A stretch of 64,000 nt of DNA from JBGPLJ01 sp963826145 (GCA_963826145.1 CAWGVW010000001.1:248001-312000), one strand, 5' to 3'. Positions 32,961 through 42,097 are shown, numbered from the stretch's first letter. Notes: a model not told the origin generated them from the letters alone. Translations and numbers: made by a program.

Positions 32961-33370
32961 TTTGCATGCGATTGGCACCGCGAACAGCCTGCAATCTTGA
33001 TCTGGAGCATCGAACCTGATGGCAAATCTGGTGGCAAATACGGGGACTTTGGGGGGATTGGAGGGGACAAGGGCCTCTTTGTGCATCAGCAACTTACTGA
33101 TCTGTAACGTCACTTGCCCGATTTCGAATCCCTCTCTCCGCCAGTATCTTGCAGTGGTTACGAGCGAACCACTTCGCTGCGTTCTCGCGGTACCCCCCGC
33201 CGGGGATTTGAACCCGAGAACACAGGAAAAGCATGGGTTCAACACCCTCCAGTTCCGGGCTCGCCTTCCCTGGAGCCGTTGCGCGCAAGCAGGGGCTCAG
33301 ATCACATGTGAATTTCCTGTAATAGACTACTGCGGCGGGGAATCGTCGCTCATTGAACGGAGGAAATACT
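32961..33370 (+). other. Gene-free right end of the arsenic segment
   Basis: About 410 bp between arsA and the aldehyde dehydrogenase gene. No frame has recognisable coding content. It contains a truncated copy of the tRNA-Ser 3' end (33123-33143), reported separately. AGGAAA just before 33371 is the ribosome site of the next gene. No integrase is seen. Confidence 0.5.
33123..33143 (+). repeat. Partial copy of the tRNA-Ser 3' end (attachment-site-like)
   Basis: These 21 bases match tRNA-Ser 26220-26242 (T-loop TTCGAATCC through CCA) except for one missing CT unit in the CT run. The orientation is the same. tRNA 3' ends are the usual attachment sites of tyrosine-recombinase islands, so 26243-33143 looks like an inserted segment carrying the ars operon, with this as the distal repeat. 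Confidence 0.68.
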
Positions 33371-34729
33371 GTGTCCACTCCTGCCAAGCAGATATCCCAG
33401 GGCGTGATTGCAGAGATAGAACGGGTGTTCGCGATCCAGCAGTCTCATCAATGGCAAGTGAAAGCCACTACCGCCGAGCAACGGAAAGAAAAGCTGAGGA
33501 AGTTGAAATCGGCCGTGGAGGCTCACGCCGATGAGATCGTGGCGGCGGTGAAGCAGGACACCCGGAAGCCTGAACAGGAAATCAGGGTGACGGAGATCCT
33601 GGGCGTCATCGGCAATATCCAGAGGAACATCGACAATCTCGATGAGTGGATGAAGCCTGTCGAAGTGATTCCCTCCCAGAACAAGAACGACAAGGCGAGA
33701 ATCGTCCACGAGGCGCGAGGCGTATGCCTCATTCTGGGCCCCTGGAATTTTCCGCTCGGACTGACCATGGGCCCTCTCGCGGCGGCCATCGCCGCGGGAA
33801 ATTGCTGCATGGTCAAGCTCACGGACCTGTGTCCGGCCACCGCCAGAGTCGCCGCGAAGATCATCAAACAGGCATTCGATGAAAAAGAAGTCGCCTTGTT
33901 TGAAGGCGGTGTCGATGTGGCAACCGCGTTGCTCGAGCTCCCGTTCAGTCACATCTTCTTCACGGGGAGCACGCGAGTAGGAAAGCTGGTCATGGCGGCG
34001 GCCGCGAAGAATCTGGCGACCGTAACACTGGAGCTCGGCGGGAAATCACCCGTCATCGTCGATGAAGGCGCGGATGTGAAGAAGGTTGCGGGGGACCTGG
34101 CGGCAGCCAAGCAATTCAATGGCGGGCAAGCCTGCATCAGCCCCGACTATGTATTCGTCAAGGAGTAGCAGAAGAGCGCCTTGATCGAGGAGTTTCGAGC
34201 GAAGGTAAAACAGAACCTCTACCGGGACGACGGCAGCATCAAGAAGGAGAGCATCGCCCAGATCGTCAACGATCAGAATTTCGCGCGCATCAAGAAACTC
34301 TTCGATGACGCCGTTGCCAAGGGCGCCAAGATCGCCGTTGGCGGCACGCTGGAACAAGCCGACCGCACGATCCATCCAACGATGCTCACCGATGTCACTC
34401 CCGACATGCAGATCATGCAGGAGGAAATCTTCGCGCCGATCGTGCCGGTCATGACTTACAAGAACATCGATGAGGTCCTTCAGCACATCTCGGGCCGCGG
34501 CAAGCCGTTGGCGCTCTACCTCTACAGCAACAATCAGAACAACATCGACAAGGTGCTCGGCGGGACTTCATCGGGCGGCGTGACGATCAACGGATTTTTC
34601 TCCCATTACCTGGAAAGCCAGTTGCCATTCGGTGGTGTCAATCAGAGCGGCATGGGCAGCTATCACGGTGTCTTTGGGTTCAGAGCGTTCTCGCATGAGC
34701 GCGCAATCTACATACAGGAGAGCCGATAG
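33371..34729 (+). pseudogene. Aldehyde dehydrogenase (ALDH3-like) interrupted by an in-frame TAG
   Basis: From GTG 33371 (AGGAAA six bases upstream) the frame runs to TAG at 34166-34168 and continues in the same frame to 34729, about 452 codons in total. Motifs are LILGPWNFPLGLTMGPLAAA, FTGSTRVGKLVMAAAAKN (NAD loop), TLELGGKSPVIVDEGAD (catalytic Glu region), FNGGQACISPDYVFV (catalytic Cys) and LPFGGVNQSGMGSYHG. The stop falls shortly after the catalytic Cys, so neither half alone should be active. The size fits coniferyl/fatty-aldehyde dehydrogenases. Causes could be a nonsense mutation, a sequencing error or, less likely, suppression. Confidence 0.85.
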
Positions 34730-34883
34730 CCGCCGTCCTCCTTGACGAATCGGCTGCCTTCGACGCGGCGTGTATTTCGAAGGGATCACTTGCTACGCGC
34801 AAGCGCACGATTATGGCTACGGTCTGGTAAGGTACCTGCCGTAGCGTCTACATCAATTAAGAACTTACGGCGCGTAGAGCAAG

Positions 34884-34900
34884 TCCCTCTGTCTCCGCCA
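34884..34900 (+). repeat. Second, degenerate copy of the tRNA-Ser 3' end
   Basis: Seventeen bases match the tRNA-Ser acceptor 3' end (TCCCTCT through CCGCCA) with one C-to-G change in the CT run. Same orientation as the tRNA and the copy at 33123. It lies 155 bp after the aldehyde dehydrogenase pseudogene, so that gene may form a second tandemly inserted segment (33144-34900). Confidence 0.45.
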
Positions 34901-34931
34901 ACTTCACTTCTCGCGGCAGCTCGCGGGCGAT

Positions 34932-35192
34932 TCAGCCGCCCAACGTGACCGCAATCGTGACGAGCGTGATGCCGATCGCGGCCATCGCAAATTCGGTGCG
35001 CAAGTGAAGCGTGCCTGCCGCGCCGCCGACTGAGCGCCCGAAGTTGAGTTGCCCACGATTCCAGTCGATAAGCGCACCGCCGAGGTCCGAGCGATCAAAA
35101 TGAGCTGATACAAATCGTAACGGCTCGTCGTCCACCTGAATCGCAATTCGGTGGTTGCGAAAGGTACCTATATCTTGTGCGGGGCGCGTCAA
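34932..35192 (-). CDS. Possible small membrane protein
   Basis: An 86-codon frame from TTG 35192. The C-terminus is a convincing hydrophobic helix (FAMAAIGITLVTIAVTLGG) and the rest is soluble (FVSAHFDRSDLGGALIDWNR). No family is recognised and the start is weak. The rest of the 34730-35275 interval (546 bp) holds only the tRNA-like repeat and a short hairpin (CTACGG/CCGTAG near 34820-34850). It may be a real tail-anchored protein or chance. Confidence 0.3.
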   Translation of the reverse strand: MTRPAQDIGTFRNHRIAIQVDDEPLRFVSAHFDRSDLGGALIDWNRGQLNFGRSVGGAAGTLHLRTEFAMAAIGITLVTIAVTLGG

Positions 35193-35275
35193 CTAGGCTG
35201 CGCCGCTGGAATCGTAAACTGGTGGGCTTTTTTCTTCCGCTGCATGCAATTAAGACGTGAGGGTTAGGTAACTCC

Positions 35276-37699
35276 ATGAAATCGGCATTTCTGTCTACCG
35301 TTCTCGGCCTTACGCTGGGCGCGACGCTTTCTTCCGCGGCAATGGCCCAGGAAGACCAACCGGTCGGGCCCTACAAGGATTTCAAGGGCACCATCAAGCT
35401 CGACGTCCGCGATTCCAAGGCCGACTGGGGCCCTTTCACGCCGAAGAAGGCGCCCGCGGGCGCACCTAACATCCTGTTCGTGCTCTACGACGACACCGGG
35501 CTCGCCGCTTGGTCGCCCTACGGCGGCCGGATCAACATGCCGACGCTCGACAAGCTGGCGAAGAACGGACTGACCTACACACAGTGGCACACGGTGGCAC
35601 TGTGTTCGCCGACACGGTCCACACTCCTGACGGGCCGCAACCACACCTTGAACGGCATGGCTGCCATCACGGAAGCCTCCAATGGATTTCCAGGCTGGGC
35701 CGGCCGTATCCCGCCGCAGGCCGCCACCGTCGCGCAGATCCTCCAGGACAACGGCTACAGCACCTTCTGGCTGGGCAAGAACCACAACGTGCCGGAGCAG
35801 GATGTCGCCGAGGGTGGCGACCGCAAGACGTGGCCGCTCGGACAGGGATTCGAGCGCTACTACGGATTCATCGGCGGCGAGACCAATCAGTGGTATCCGG
35901 ACCTCGTCGAGGACAACCATTTCATCGAGCCGCCCTCCACACCGGAGCAGGGCTACCACCTTTCCAAGGACCTGGCCGACCAGGCGATCACGATGATCCG
36001 CAATCAGAAGGCCACCAGCCCCTCGAAGCCGTGGTTCATGTTCTACAACCCGGGCGCCAATCACGCTCCGCACCACGCCCCGCAGGAGTACATCGCCAAG
36101 TACAAGGGCAAGTTCGACGACGGCTACGAGGCCTACCGCACCTGGGTGCTGGCACGCATGATCGAGAAGGGCGTCCTGCCGAAGGGCACGAAGCTCACGC
36201 CGATCAACCCGCTGCCGAAGTCCCAGGCGAACCCGGCCGACGCTGTCCGCCCGTGGAACACGCTCAACGCGGACGAGAAGAAGCTGTTCTCGCACATGGC
36301 CGAGGTCTTTGCCGGGTTCTCGGAGTACACCGACGTGCAGGTCGGCCGCGTCATCGACTACCTGGAGAAGACCGGGCAGCTCGAGAACACGATGGTCCTC
36401 TACGCCGCCGACAACGGCACCTCCGGCGAAGGCACGCCGAACGGCTCCGTCAACGAGAACAAGTTCTTCAACGGCTACCCCGATGATCTGGCCGAGAACA
36501 TGAAGATGATGGACAAGCTCGGCGGACCGGATACCTACAGCCACTTCCCCACCGGTTGGGCGGTTGCCTTCTCGACGCCGTTCCAGATGTTCAAGCGCTA
36601 CGCGCAGTACTCCGGCGGCACGGCCGATCCACTCGTCATCTCCTGGCCGAAGGGCATCAAGGCGCGTGGCGAGATCCGCGACCAGTACCACCATTCGGTC
36701 GACATCGTGCCGACGATCCTCGACATCGTCGGCCTCGAGATGCCCAAGGTCTACCGCGGCGTCGAGCAGTTCCCGCTCTCCGGCATCTCGATGCGCTACA
36801 CGTTCGATGCGGCACCGCATGCGCCGACGCAGAAGAAGCGCCAGTTCTACTCGATGCTCGGCACCCGCGGGATGTGGGAGGACGGCTGGCTGGCGGCCAC
36901 CGTGCACGCTCCGTTCACCGGCAAGGGCCATTTCGACCAGGACCAGTGGCAGCTCTACCACGTCGATGCGGACCGTTCGGAATCCACCGACCTCGCCAAG
37001 CAGTATCCCGAGAAGCTGGCGGCGCTGAAGAAGGCGTGGGACGAGGAAGCCCGGATCAATCTGGCGTTGCCGGTCGATGACCGCACCGCGTCCGAAATAC
37101 TGGGGATCGAGCGCCCCTCGGCAGAACCGCCGCGTGACCGTTACGTCTATTACCCGGGCACGGCTCCGGTTCCGGAAGGCGTTGCCGTCAGCGTGCGCAA
37201 TCGCTCGTACAAGATTCTCGCCAATGTCGAGATCACCGATGCGGATGCCGGCGGCGTGATCTTCGCCCACGGCTCGCGCTTCGGCGGGCACGCGCTGTTC
37301 ATCAAGGATCACAAGCTCCACTACGTCTACAACTTCCTCGGCATCAAGCCGGAGCAGAAGTTCGTCTCTTCGCAGGAGCTGAAGCCCGGCAAGTACACGC
37401 TCGGCATGGAGTTCACGCGAACCGGCGCCGGCCCGAACAAGGAATCGCTGGGCACGATGAAGCTGTACGTCAACGACAAGGTCGTTGCCGAAGGCCCGAT
37501 GAAGACGCAGCCGGCCAAGTTCACGCTGTCCGGTGACGGGCTTTGCGTCGGCTACGACAGCGGCGACGCCGTCAGCGCAGAGTACAAGACGCCCGGCACG
37601 TTCCATGGCGGAACGATCCAGGCCGTCGGTGTCACGGTCGAAAAGGCGGCGTACTCCGATCTCGAGAAAGAAGCGCAGAGAGCGCTGAGCCGCGACTAA
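35276..37699 (+). CDS. Secreted arylsulfatase (type I, Cys-type)
   Basis: 807 residues with a Sec signal peptide ending near AAMAQEDQ. The sulfatase domain has metal-binding Asp72-Asp73 (VLYDDTGLA) and the formylglycine motif C-S-P-T-R at Cys110-Arg114 (ALCSPTRSTLLTGRN), where Cys is oxidised to formylglycine. HHSVDIVPTILDIVGLEMP is the late sulfatase segment. The last ~180 residues form a beta-rich C-terminal domain, as in long arylsulfatases of the AtsA type. It would release sulfate from organosulfates in the periplasm. No maturation enzyme gene lies in the window. A strong hairpin follows, then an outer-membrane protein gene. Confidence 0.92.
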   Translation: MKSAFLSTVLGLTLGATLSSAAMAQEDQPVGPYKDFKGTIKLDVRDSKADWGPFTPKKAPAGAPNILFVLYDDTGLAAWSPYGGRINMPTLDKLAKNGLTYTQWHTVALCSPTRSTLLTGRNHTLNGMAAITEASNGFPGWAGRIPPQAATVAQILQDNGYSTFWLGKNHNVPEQDVAEGGDRKTWPLGQGFERYYGFIGGETNQWYPDLVEDNHFIEPPSTPEQGYHLSKDLADQAITMIRNQKATSPSKPWFMFYNPGANHAPHHAPQEYIAKYKGKFDDGYEAYRTWVLARMIEKGVLPKGTKLTPINPLPKSQANPADAVRPWNTLNADEKKLFSHMAEVFAGFSEYTDVQVGRVIDYLEKTGQLENTMVLYAADNGTSGEGTPNGSVNENKFFNGYPDDLAENMKMMDKLGGPDTYSHFPTGWAVAFSTPFQMFKRYAQYSGGTADPLVISWPKGIKARGEIRDQYHHSVDIVPTILDIVGLEMPKVYRGVEQFPLSGISMRYTFDAAPHAPTQKKRQFYSMLGTRGMWEDGWLAATVHAPFTGKGHFDQDQWQLYHVDADRSESTDLAKQYPEKLAALKKAWDEEARINLALPVDDRTASEILGIERPSAEPPRDRYVYYPGTAPVPEGVAVSVRNRSYKILANVEITDADAGGVIFAHGSRFGGHALFIKDHKLHYVYNFLGIKPEQKFVSSQELKPGKYTLGMEFTRTGAGPNKESLGTMKLYVNDKVVAEGPMKTQPAKFTLSGDGLCVGYDSGDAVSAEYKTPGTFHGGTIQAVGVTVEKAAYSDLEKEAQRALSRD

Positions 37700-37711
37700 C
37701 GGCAAGTCATT

Positions 37712-37744
37712 CACCGGCACTGCGTGGTGCGCGCAGTGCCGGTG
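37712..37744 (+). terminator. Strong hairpin after the arylsulfatase gene
   Basis: CACCGGCACTGCG (37712-37724) pairs perfectly with 37732-37744 around a 7-nt loop, starting 12 bases after the stop codon. No T-run follows, so it may act as an mRNA 3' stabiliser or Rho-linked terminator rather than an intrinsic terminator. Confidence 0.5.
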
Positions 37745-37828
37745 GACTCAGGTGATCAAGGCGCCTTCTTCGCTGCCCAGTCCCCGCGCCAATTGAAAGT
37801 CGTTGCGGGACAATCTAGGGTCCCGCAG

Positions 37829-38584
37829 ATGCTATCCACGAATCCGGCGCGCGAATCGGGCGGAGCGCGCACGGGAAGTACGCGTGCCGGCGGAAGGCTC
37901 TTGTGCCTTGTGGTCGTATCGTCCGCCTGGCTCGCCGTGGGCCGTACCGCACGAGCAGCCGACTCTTCGGAGTTTTGGCCCGAGGCCAGCGCATTCATAC
38001 CTCTGAACTCGCGTACACGTCTCTTCCTGGACGCCGCCTACGCCGACGGCAAGGAATCGGACCATGCATCGCTTGATCTTGCCGCCTACCTCGACATCTC
38101 CCTGAAGCCGATCAGAAAGAAATTGCAGGGGGAGGACTGGCAGCGAAACCGGTACTTCTGGGCGAGAATCGGTTACGACCGCATATTCCACAGCACCGAC
38201 GATTCCGGTGCAGAGGTCGCTGAGAATCGCGGCATCGTGTCGTTCTATGGCAAGGCGCTGCTGCCCGGCGAGGTTGTGGCGGAGGCACGCGTCCGGGCCG
38301 ACTTGCGCTGGATCGGCGACCAGTACTCGACTCGCTATCGCTTCCGCGTTGAGGTCAACCGCGCGTTCAATGTGCGGGAGCACACGGTTGCCCCCTACTT
38401 CAATGTCGAATGGTTCTACGACACCCGCTACGACGGCTGGGCAAGGACGCTCTACCAGCTCGGCCCCGAAGTCACGGTGAACCCGCACTTCCGCTACGAG
38501 ATCTACCTCGCGCGACAGCACGATCGCCTGCCGGAGAAGAGCGACCTCAATGCTCTTGGCGTCAATCTCAAGTGGTACTTTTAA
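37829..38584 (+). CDS. DUF2490-type outer membrane beta-barrel protein
   Basis: 251 residues from ATG 37829. An N-terminal signal peptide (LLCLVVVSSAWLAVGRTARA) is followed by alternating beta-strands with aromatic girdles (RTRLFLDAAYADG, RNRYFWARIGYDRIF, RYRFRVEVNRAF, VAPYFNVEWFYDTRYDG) and a terminal Phe (LNALGVNLKWYF), the BAM-recognition end of outer-membrane barrels. It probably inserts in the outer membrane through BAM. Lying after the arylsulfatase, it may pass its substrates; function is not established. Confidence 0.75.
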   Translation: MLSTNPARESGGARTGSTRAGGRLLCLVVVSSAWLAVGRTARAADSSEFWPEASAFIPLNSRTRLFLDAAYADGKESDHASLDLAAYLDISLKPIRKKLQGEDWQRNRYFWARIGYDRIFHSTDDSGAEVAENRGIVSFYGKALLPGEVVAEARVRADLRWIGDQYSTRYRFRVEVNRAFNVREHTVAPYFNVEWFYDTRYDGWARTLYQLGPEVTVNPHFRYEIYLARQHDRLPEKSDLNALGVNLKWYF

Positions 38585-38703
38585 GCCGCGACGACGCGGC
38601 GGCGAGAGTCGGGGCAGCAGGCGGGTATCCAGTCGCGCAAAATTCGAAGGGTGGGTAATATGGCCTTCGCGTATCGCAGCTCAGCCAAACAAGGAGAACT
38701 TTC

Positions 38704-39111
38704 ATGAGCGCATTCCGACCCGTGTCGATCATTCTGGCGATGTCGTTGACGACCGTCGCCTTCGCCGAGGAATTCGATGGCACGAAGCCTCTGGAGTGCA
38801 CTGCGATTGAAGGTCACGATTGCCTTCCCGACTCGGCCGACTGCAAGCCCTTGAAGCCTGAAGCCGGCAAGAACCCGGTGTTCCTGGTCGATGCCGCCAA
38901 GAAAGAAATCCGCTCGCCGTTTCGCACTGCACTGCTGCCGGTCCTGACCTCGACGTCGAATCGGGAGTCGCTGGTGCTGCAAGGCGCCGACCTGCTCTTC
39001 GCCTGGAGTGCGCTCATCAACAAGACGACGGGCAGGCTCACCGTTTCCGTTGCGGACAGGAAGGGCGCCTACGTCGTCTTCGGTCAGTGCAAGATCGCCG
39101 CAACCGGCTGA
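38704..39111 (+). CDS. Small secreted protein of unknown function
   Basis: 135 residues with a signal peptide (MSAFRPVSIILAMSLTTVAF, cleavage after AFA). The mature part has three Cys in its first third (LECTAIEGHDCLPDSADCKP), a hydrophobic beta-like centre (SLVLQGADLLFAWSALINK) and a final Cys near the C-terminus (FGQCKIAATG). AAGGAGA lies seven bases before the ATG. It follows the beta-barrel gene by 119 bp on the same strand and may belong to the same functional group. No family recognised. Confidence 0.75.
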   Translation: MSAFRPVSIILAMSLTTVAFAEEFDGTKPLECTAIEGHDCLPDSADCKPLKPEAGKNPVFLVDAAKKEIRSPFRTALLPVLTSTSNRESLVLQGADLLFAWSALINKTTGRLTVSVADRKGAYVVFGQCKIAATG

Positions 39112-39154
39112 CGCGCATCGCCGACATGTAGCGGCCGCCGCAAACGCGGCCGCG

Positions 39155-39517
39155 CTACTTTGCGGCGAGCCAGGTGCGTGCGGCCGCTAGTTGGGCCGGT
39201 TCGAAGAATTCGATCGGAAACGCGCGCAGGCCCTTGGCGGTGAACATGAGCGCCAGGTCTTCCCACTTGCGTTCCGCGACTATCGCCATCCGTTCGATGC
39301 TCGCGTCGTGCTCGGTCTGGAATGAAAAATCGTTCCAGTTGCCGCCGCGCTCCCAGCCGGCGAAATTCTCCGTCAGCACGAGAATGCGCAGTTTCTTTTC
39401 CTTGCCGAGGACGTTACCGGTTGCCTTCTGCACGGCATTGAGTTCGGCCTGGGTCAGCTTGCCGCTGACCTTCAGGGTTAGCACTCCGCCTGCGACACTC
39501 ACGATTTCAGCGGCCAT
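39155..39517 (-). CDS. SpoIIAA-like (STAS-related) domain protein
   Basis: 120 residues of the SpoIIAA-like fold. VLTLKVSGKLTQAELNAVQK is the N-terminal strand-helix, LRILVLTENFAGWERGG the core strand, and WEDLALMFTAKGLRAFPIEF with AQLAAARTWL the C-terminal helices. Cytosolic, single domain. Members occur in many environmental bacteria without a known role. It lies 16 bp downstream of the FAD oxidoreductase gene on the same strand and could be co-transcribed. Confidence 0.8.
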   Translation of the reverse strand: MAAEIVSVAGGVLTLKVSGKLTQAELNAVQKATGNVLGKEKKLRILVLTENFAGWERGGNWNDFSFQTEHDASIERMAIVAERKWEDLALMFTAKGLRAFPIEFFEPAQLAAARTWLAAK

Positions 39518-39532
39518 AGCATTGCCTCTTCA

Positions 39533-40894
39533 TTAGAACTCCTTCTCAGCTCCCTCAAGGCTTCGCAGCTTATCGACCTGGTAGAACTTCGCCCAGGTAT
39601 TGGCCATGGAAAAGAGGACGGGCTTGCCGACAATCCTGCCGAGTCCGCTTGGCAGGGCGAAGTAGCGATGGTTCGAGAAGTAATTGAAGTACTTCTTGTA
39701 GTCCTCGTCCGCTTCGCCGAGCACGTTCCGCGCCGCGAAACTGCCGCAGAAGGTCGCCCACGGAATGCCGACGCAGCCGAGTATGAAGCGGATGTGCGGG
39801 TGCCCGGGCGGTCTCGCGATGACCGGCAGCAGGTCTCGAGCCATGTCGATCTGCCCCGGCCAGTATTGAATGAACGTCAGATCCTTCAATTCCGGAAAAT
39901 GGCTGCGGAAGTCCTTGATGACCCGACGGATGATGCCCGGATTGTTATAGGCGTCCTTGAGGAAGGTCGTGACCGGCGTGCCGCCTCCGAGGAGCAAGCG
40001 GTTGTCCCCGGTGAGCCTGAAATACGAATAGACAAGCTTCGAATCCCAGCACTGCATCTGTTCGCCGGCCGGAAACAGGATTCGCAGCTCCTTGTCAGTC
40101 AGCGGCTCTGTGACGCTCAGGAATGTCTGCGCGTGGAAGACTTCGTCGGCGAGCGGGCTGATCGACGAACTCAACTTGTCGACAGCGACGATGATGTGGT
40201 CGGCGGTGACGCTCCCGGCATGCGTGTAGGCCGTGTGATCTTCGAGCCGGACCATTGCGGTGCTCTCGAATATCTGCATGCCTGCCTCGACCAGCCGGTT
40301 CTTGAATCCCTGCAGGCACGCGAGCGGGTTGACTCCGTAGGTTCCACCGTAACGTATCCCGGCCGTATACCCCTCGGACCCGAGGATTCCCTTCAACTCA
40401 TCGGTGCCGTACGTTTTTTGATCGGTGAATCCGACACTCTGGCGGCACTCGAGCTCTGATTGAACGGCGTCCTTGCCGCCTGAGCCGAGCCCGAGGAAGA
40501 GCGAGTCCTGGCGAAGCAATCCGCACTCGATGCCATTCTTCTTGATGCTGGCGACGATGCGCTCGATGCCGCTGACGGGGGCATCCCAGATTTCCCCTGC
40601 GGCAGTGGTGCCGTAGCGGCGAACCAGCTGATGCAGTTCAAGCTCGCTGTCGGGCGTGAGAAAGCCGGCGCTGCGGCCCGAAGAACTGCCGCCGATGATG
40701 TTCTTCTCGATGAGCACGACGCTCAGGCCCTTCAGCAGGAATTCCGCCGCCGCGCTGACGCCGCTGAATCCTCCGCCGACGATGAGTACATCGCACTTGA
40801 TGTCCTTGGTGAGCGGCGGGCAATACCTGTGCTCCTTGATCATCAAGGTGGTGATCCACCAGTTTTGATTGACCATCCTTGTCTTTGCGGTCAC
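39533..40894 (-). CDS. FAD-dependent oxidoreductase (DAO/PuuB-like)
   Basis: 453 residues. A dinucleotide-binding motif CDVLIVGGGFSGVSAAAEFL lies at ~34-53, with the acidic ribose contact in SVVLIEKN, then a DAO substrate domain ending in GCVGIPWATFCGSFAARNVL. The architecture resembles gamma-glutamylputrescine oxidase and glycine/sarcosine oxidases; the amine substrate is unknown. The start overlaps the stop of the upstream transporter gene (ATGA), indicating an operon of transporter, oxidase and SpoIIAA-like protein. An internal ATG at about codon 18 is an alternative start. Confidence 0.85.
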   Translation of the reverse strand: MTAKTRMVNQNWWITTLMIKEHRYCPPLTKDIKCDVLIVGGGFSGVSAAAEFLLKGLSVVLIEKNIIGGSSSGRSAGFLTPDSELELHQLVRRYGTTAAGEIWDAPVSGIERIVASIKKNGIECGLLRQDSLFLGLGSGGKDAVQSELECRQSVGFTDQKTYGTDELKGILGSEGYTAGIRYGGTYGVNPLACLQGFKNRLVEAGMQIFESTAMVRLEDHTAYTHAGSVTADHIIVAVDKLSSSISPLADEVFHAQTFLSVTEPLTDKELRILFPAGEQMQCWDSKLVYSYFRLTGDNRLLLGGGTPVTTFLKDAYNNPGIIRRVIKDFRSHFPELKDLTFIQYWPGQIDMARDLLPVIARPPGHPHIRFILGCVGIPWATFCGSFAARNVLGEADEDYKKYFNYFSNHRYFALPSGLGRIVGKPVLFSMANTWAKFYQVDKLRSLEGAEKEF

Positions 40895-41955
40895 TTCGCA
40901 CCCTGCTTGTTATCCTCGATCCAGGATTGCAGCAGCGTGTAGGTCACGGCGAGGATCACGGGGCCGACAAAGAGTCCGAGCACTCCGAAGCCCATCAGGC
41001 CGCCGATGACACCCGCAATGATGAGCAGCATCGGCAGATCCACGCCGCGGCGGATGAGGATCGGCCTCAGGATGTTGTCGAGCGCGCCGACCAGCACCGA
41101 CCATATGAGGAGCGCAACCCCCCAACCGGTGCTCCCTGACCAGAAGAGCCAGCCAACGGCCGGCAGAAGTACCAGCAGCGGCCCGAGCTGAGCCACGCAG
41201 AGCACGAAGACAATCGCGAGCAACAGCCCGGCGTACGGTACGCCGCTGACCCAAAGGCCCAGCCCGGCGAGCAACGACTGCACGAGTGCGGTCACGATCA
41301 CCCCGAGCGCCACGCTGCGCACTGCTTGCGCAGCGAGACGAACGACCTTATCGGCGCGTTCGTGGCCAATGCGCCGCGCAAACAGGAGCACGCCATGTGC
41401 GGCGTGCTCGCCTTGCGAATAGAGAATCGCGGCGATGATGACCGTCAGGATGAAATGCACGATGACGAGGCCGAATCCCCCTGTAACGGAAAGCACCGTC
41501 GACGCCGCCGTGCGCACGTAGGGCCTGAGGGTTTCGGCCAGCGCCTCGGGACCGCCCGCGGCGAGCTGCTGCCATTCGTCGACAATGCGCTTGCCCACCC
41601 ACGGGATTTTGTTCAGCCATTCCGGCGGCGCGCCGAGCCCTTGCGTGGAAAGGGTGCGAACGAAGTCCACTCCCTTGCCTGCAGCGTCGATCAACATGCC
41701 GATGGCAAGCGAGAACGGCACGATGAAGATCACCAGCATGACGACGGTCATGACCACGGTGGCAATCGATCGGCGGCCGCCCGCAGCCTTCTGGACCCGA
41801 AGCAACAGGGGCCAGGTCGCCACGACGATGGTAGTTGCCCAGATCAGGGCGCCGAGGAATGGCAGCATCGTCCAGAGGCTGGTGACGATCAGCAGGACGA
41901 TGATCAGGATGACGAGCGTAATGCGCGTGAGGTCAATCGGAGATTGTTGATTCAT
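40891..41955 (-). CDS. AI-2E family transporter (PerM/YdiK-like)
   Basis: 354 residues with about eight membrane helices (TLVILIIVLLIVTSLWTMLP, LVIFIVPFSLAIGMLIDAAG, PYAGLLLAIVFVLCVAQLGP and others) in the AI-2E/PerM pattern. A soluble segment after the second helix pair (WLNKIPWVGKRIVDEWQQLA) is typical. Family members move AI-2 or act in Na+/H+ exchange; the solute cannot be inferred. The stop overlaps the FAD oxidoreductase start by 4 bases, suggesting paired function. Confidence 0.88.
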   Translation of the reverse strand: MNQQSPIDLTRITLVILIIVLLIVTSLWTMLPFLGALIWATTIVVATWPLLLRVQKAAGGRRSIATVVMTVVMLVIFIVPFSLAIGMLIDAAGKGVDFVRTLSTQGLGAPPEWLNKIPWVGKRIVDEWQQLAAGGPEALAETLRPYVRTAASTVLSVTGGFGLVIVHFILTVIIAAILYSQGEHAAHGVLLFARRIGHERADKVVRLAAQAVRSVALGVIVTALVQSLLAGLGLWVSGVPYAGLLLAIVFVLCVAQLGPLLVLLPAVGWLFWSGSTGWGVALLIWSVLVGALDNILRPILIRRGVDLPMLLIIAGVIGGLMGFGVLGLFVGPVILAVTYTLLQSWIEDNKQGAK

Positions 41956-42097
41956 TGGGGTACCCGCCGACCGTAAATCGCGCCCACGGTGCAGGTAAGC
42001 GCGCTGTTCTTGGATTTTCTGCTACAGACGCAGAGGCGAGTATGAGCCAAAACACGGCGCCGAGCACCGCCGAAACGCCCTCTGGAGCGCTAGCGCA

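Noticed and set aside
34160..34175. Pyrrolysine or programmed read-through at the ALDH TAG
   Set aside because: No pylT/pylS or read-through context is visible; a nonsense mutation or base error is simpler.
35264..37720. 818-codon open frame antisense to the arylsulfatase gene
   Set aside because: High-GC genes produce long antisense frames; the forward frame has a signal peptide and sulfatase motifs, the reverse has none.
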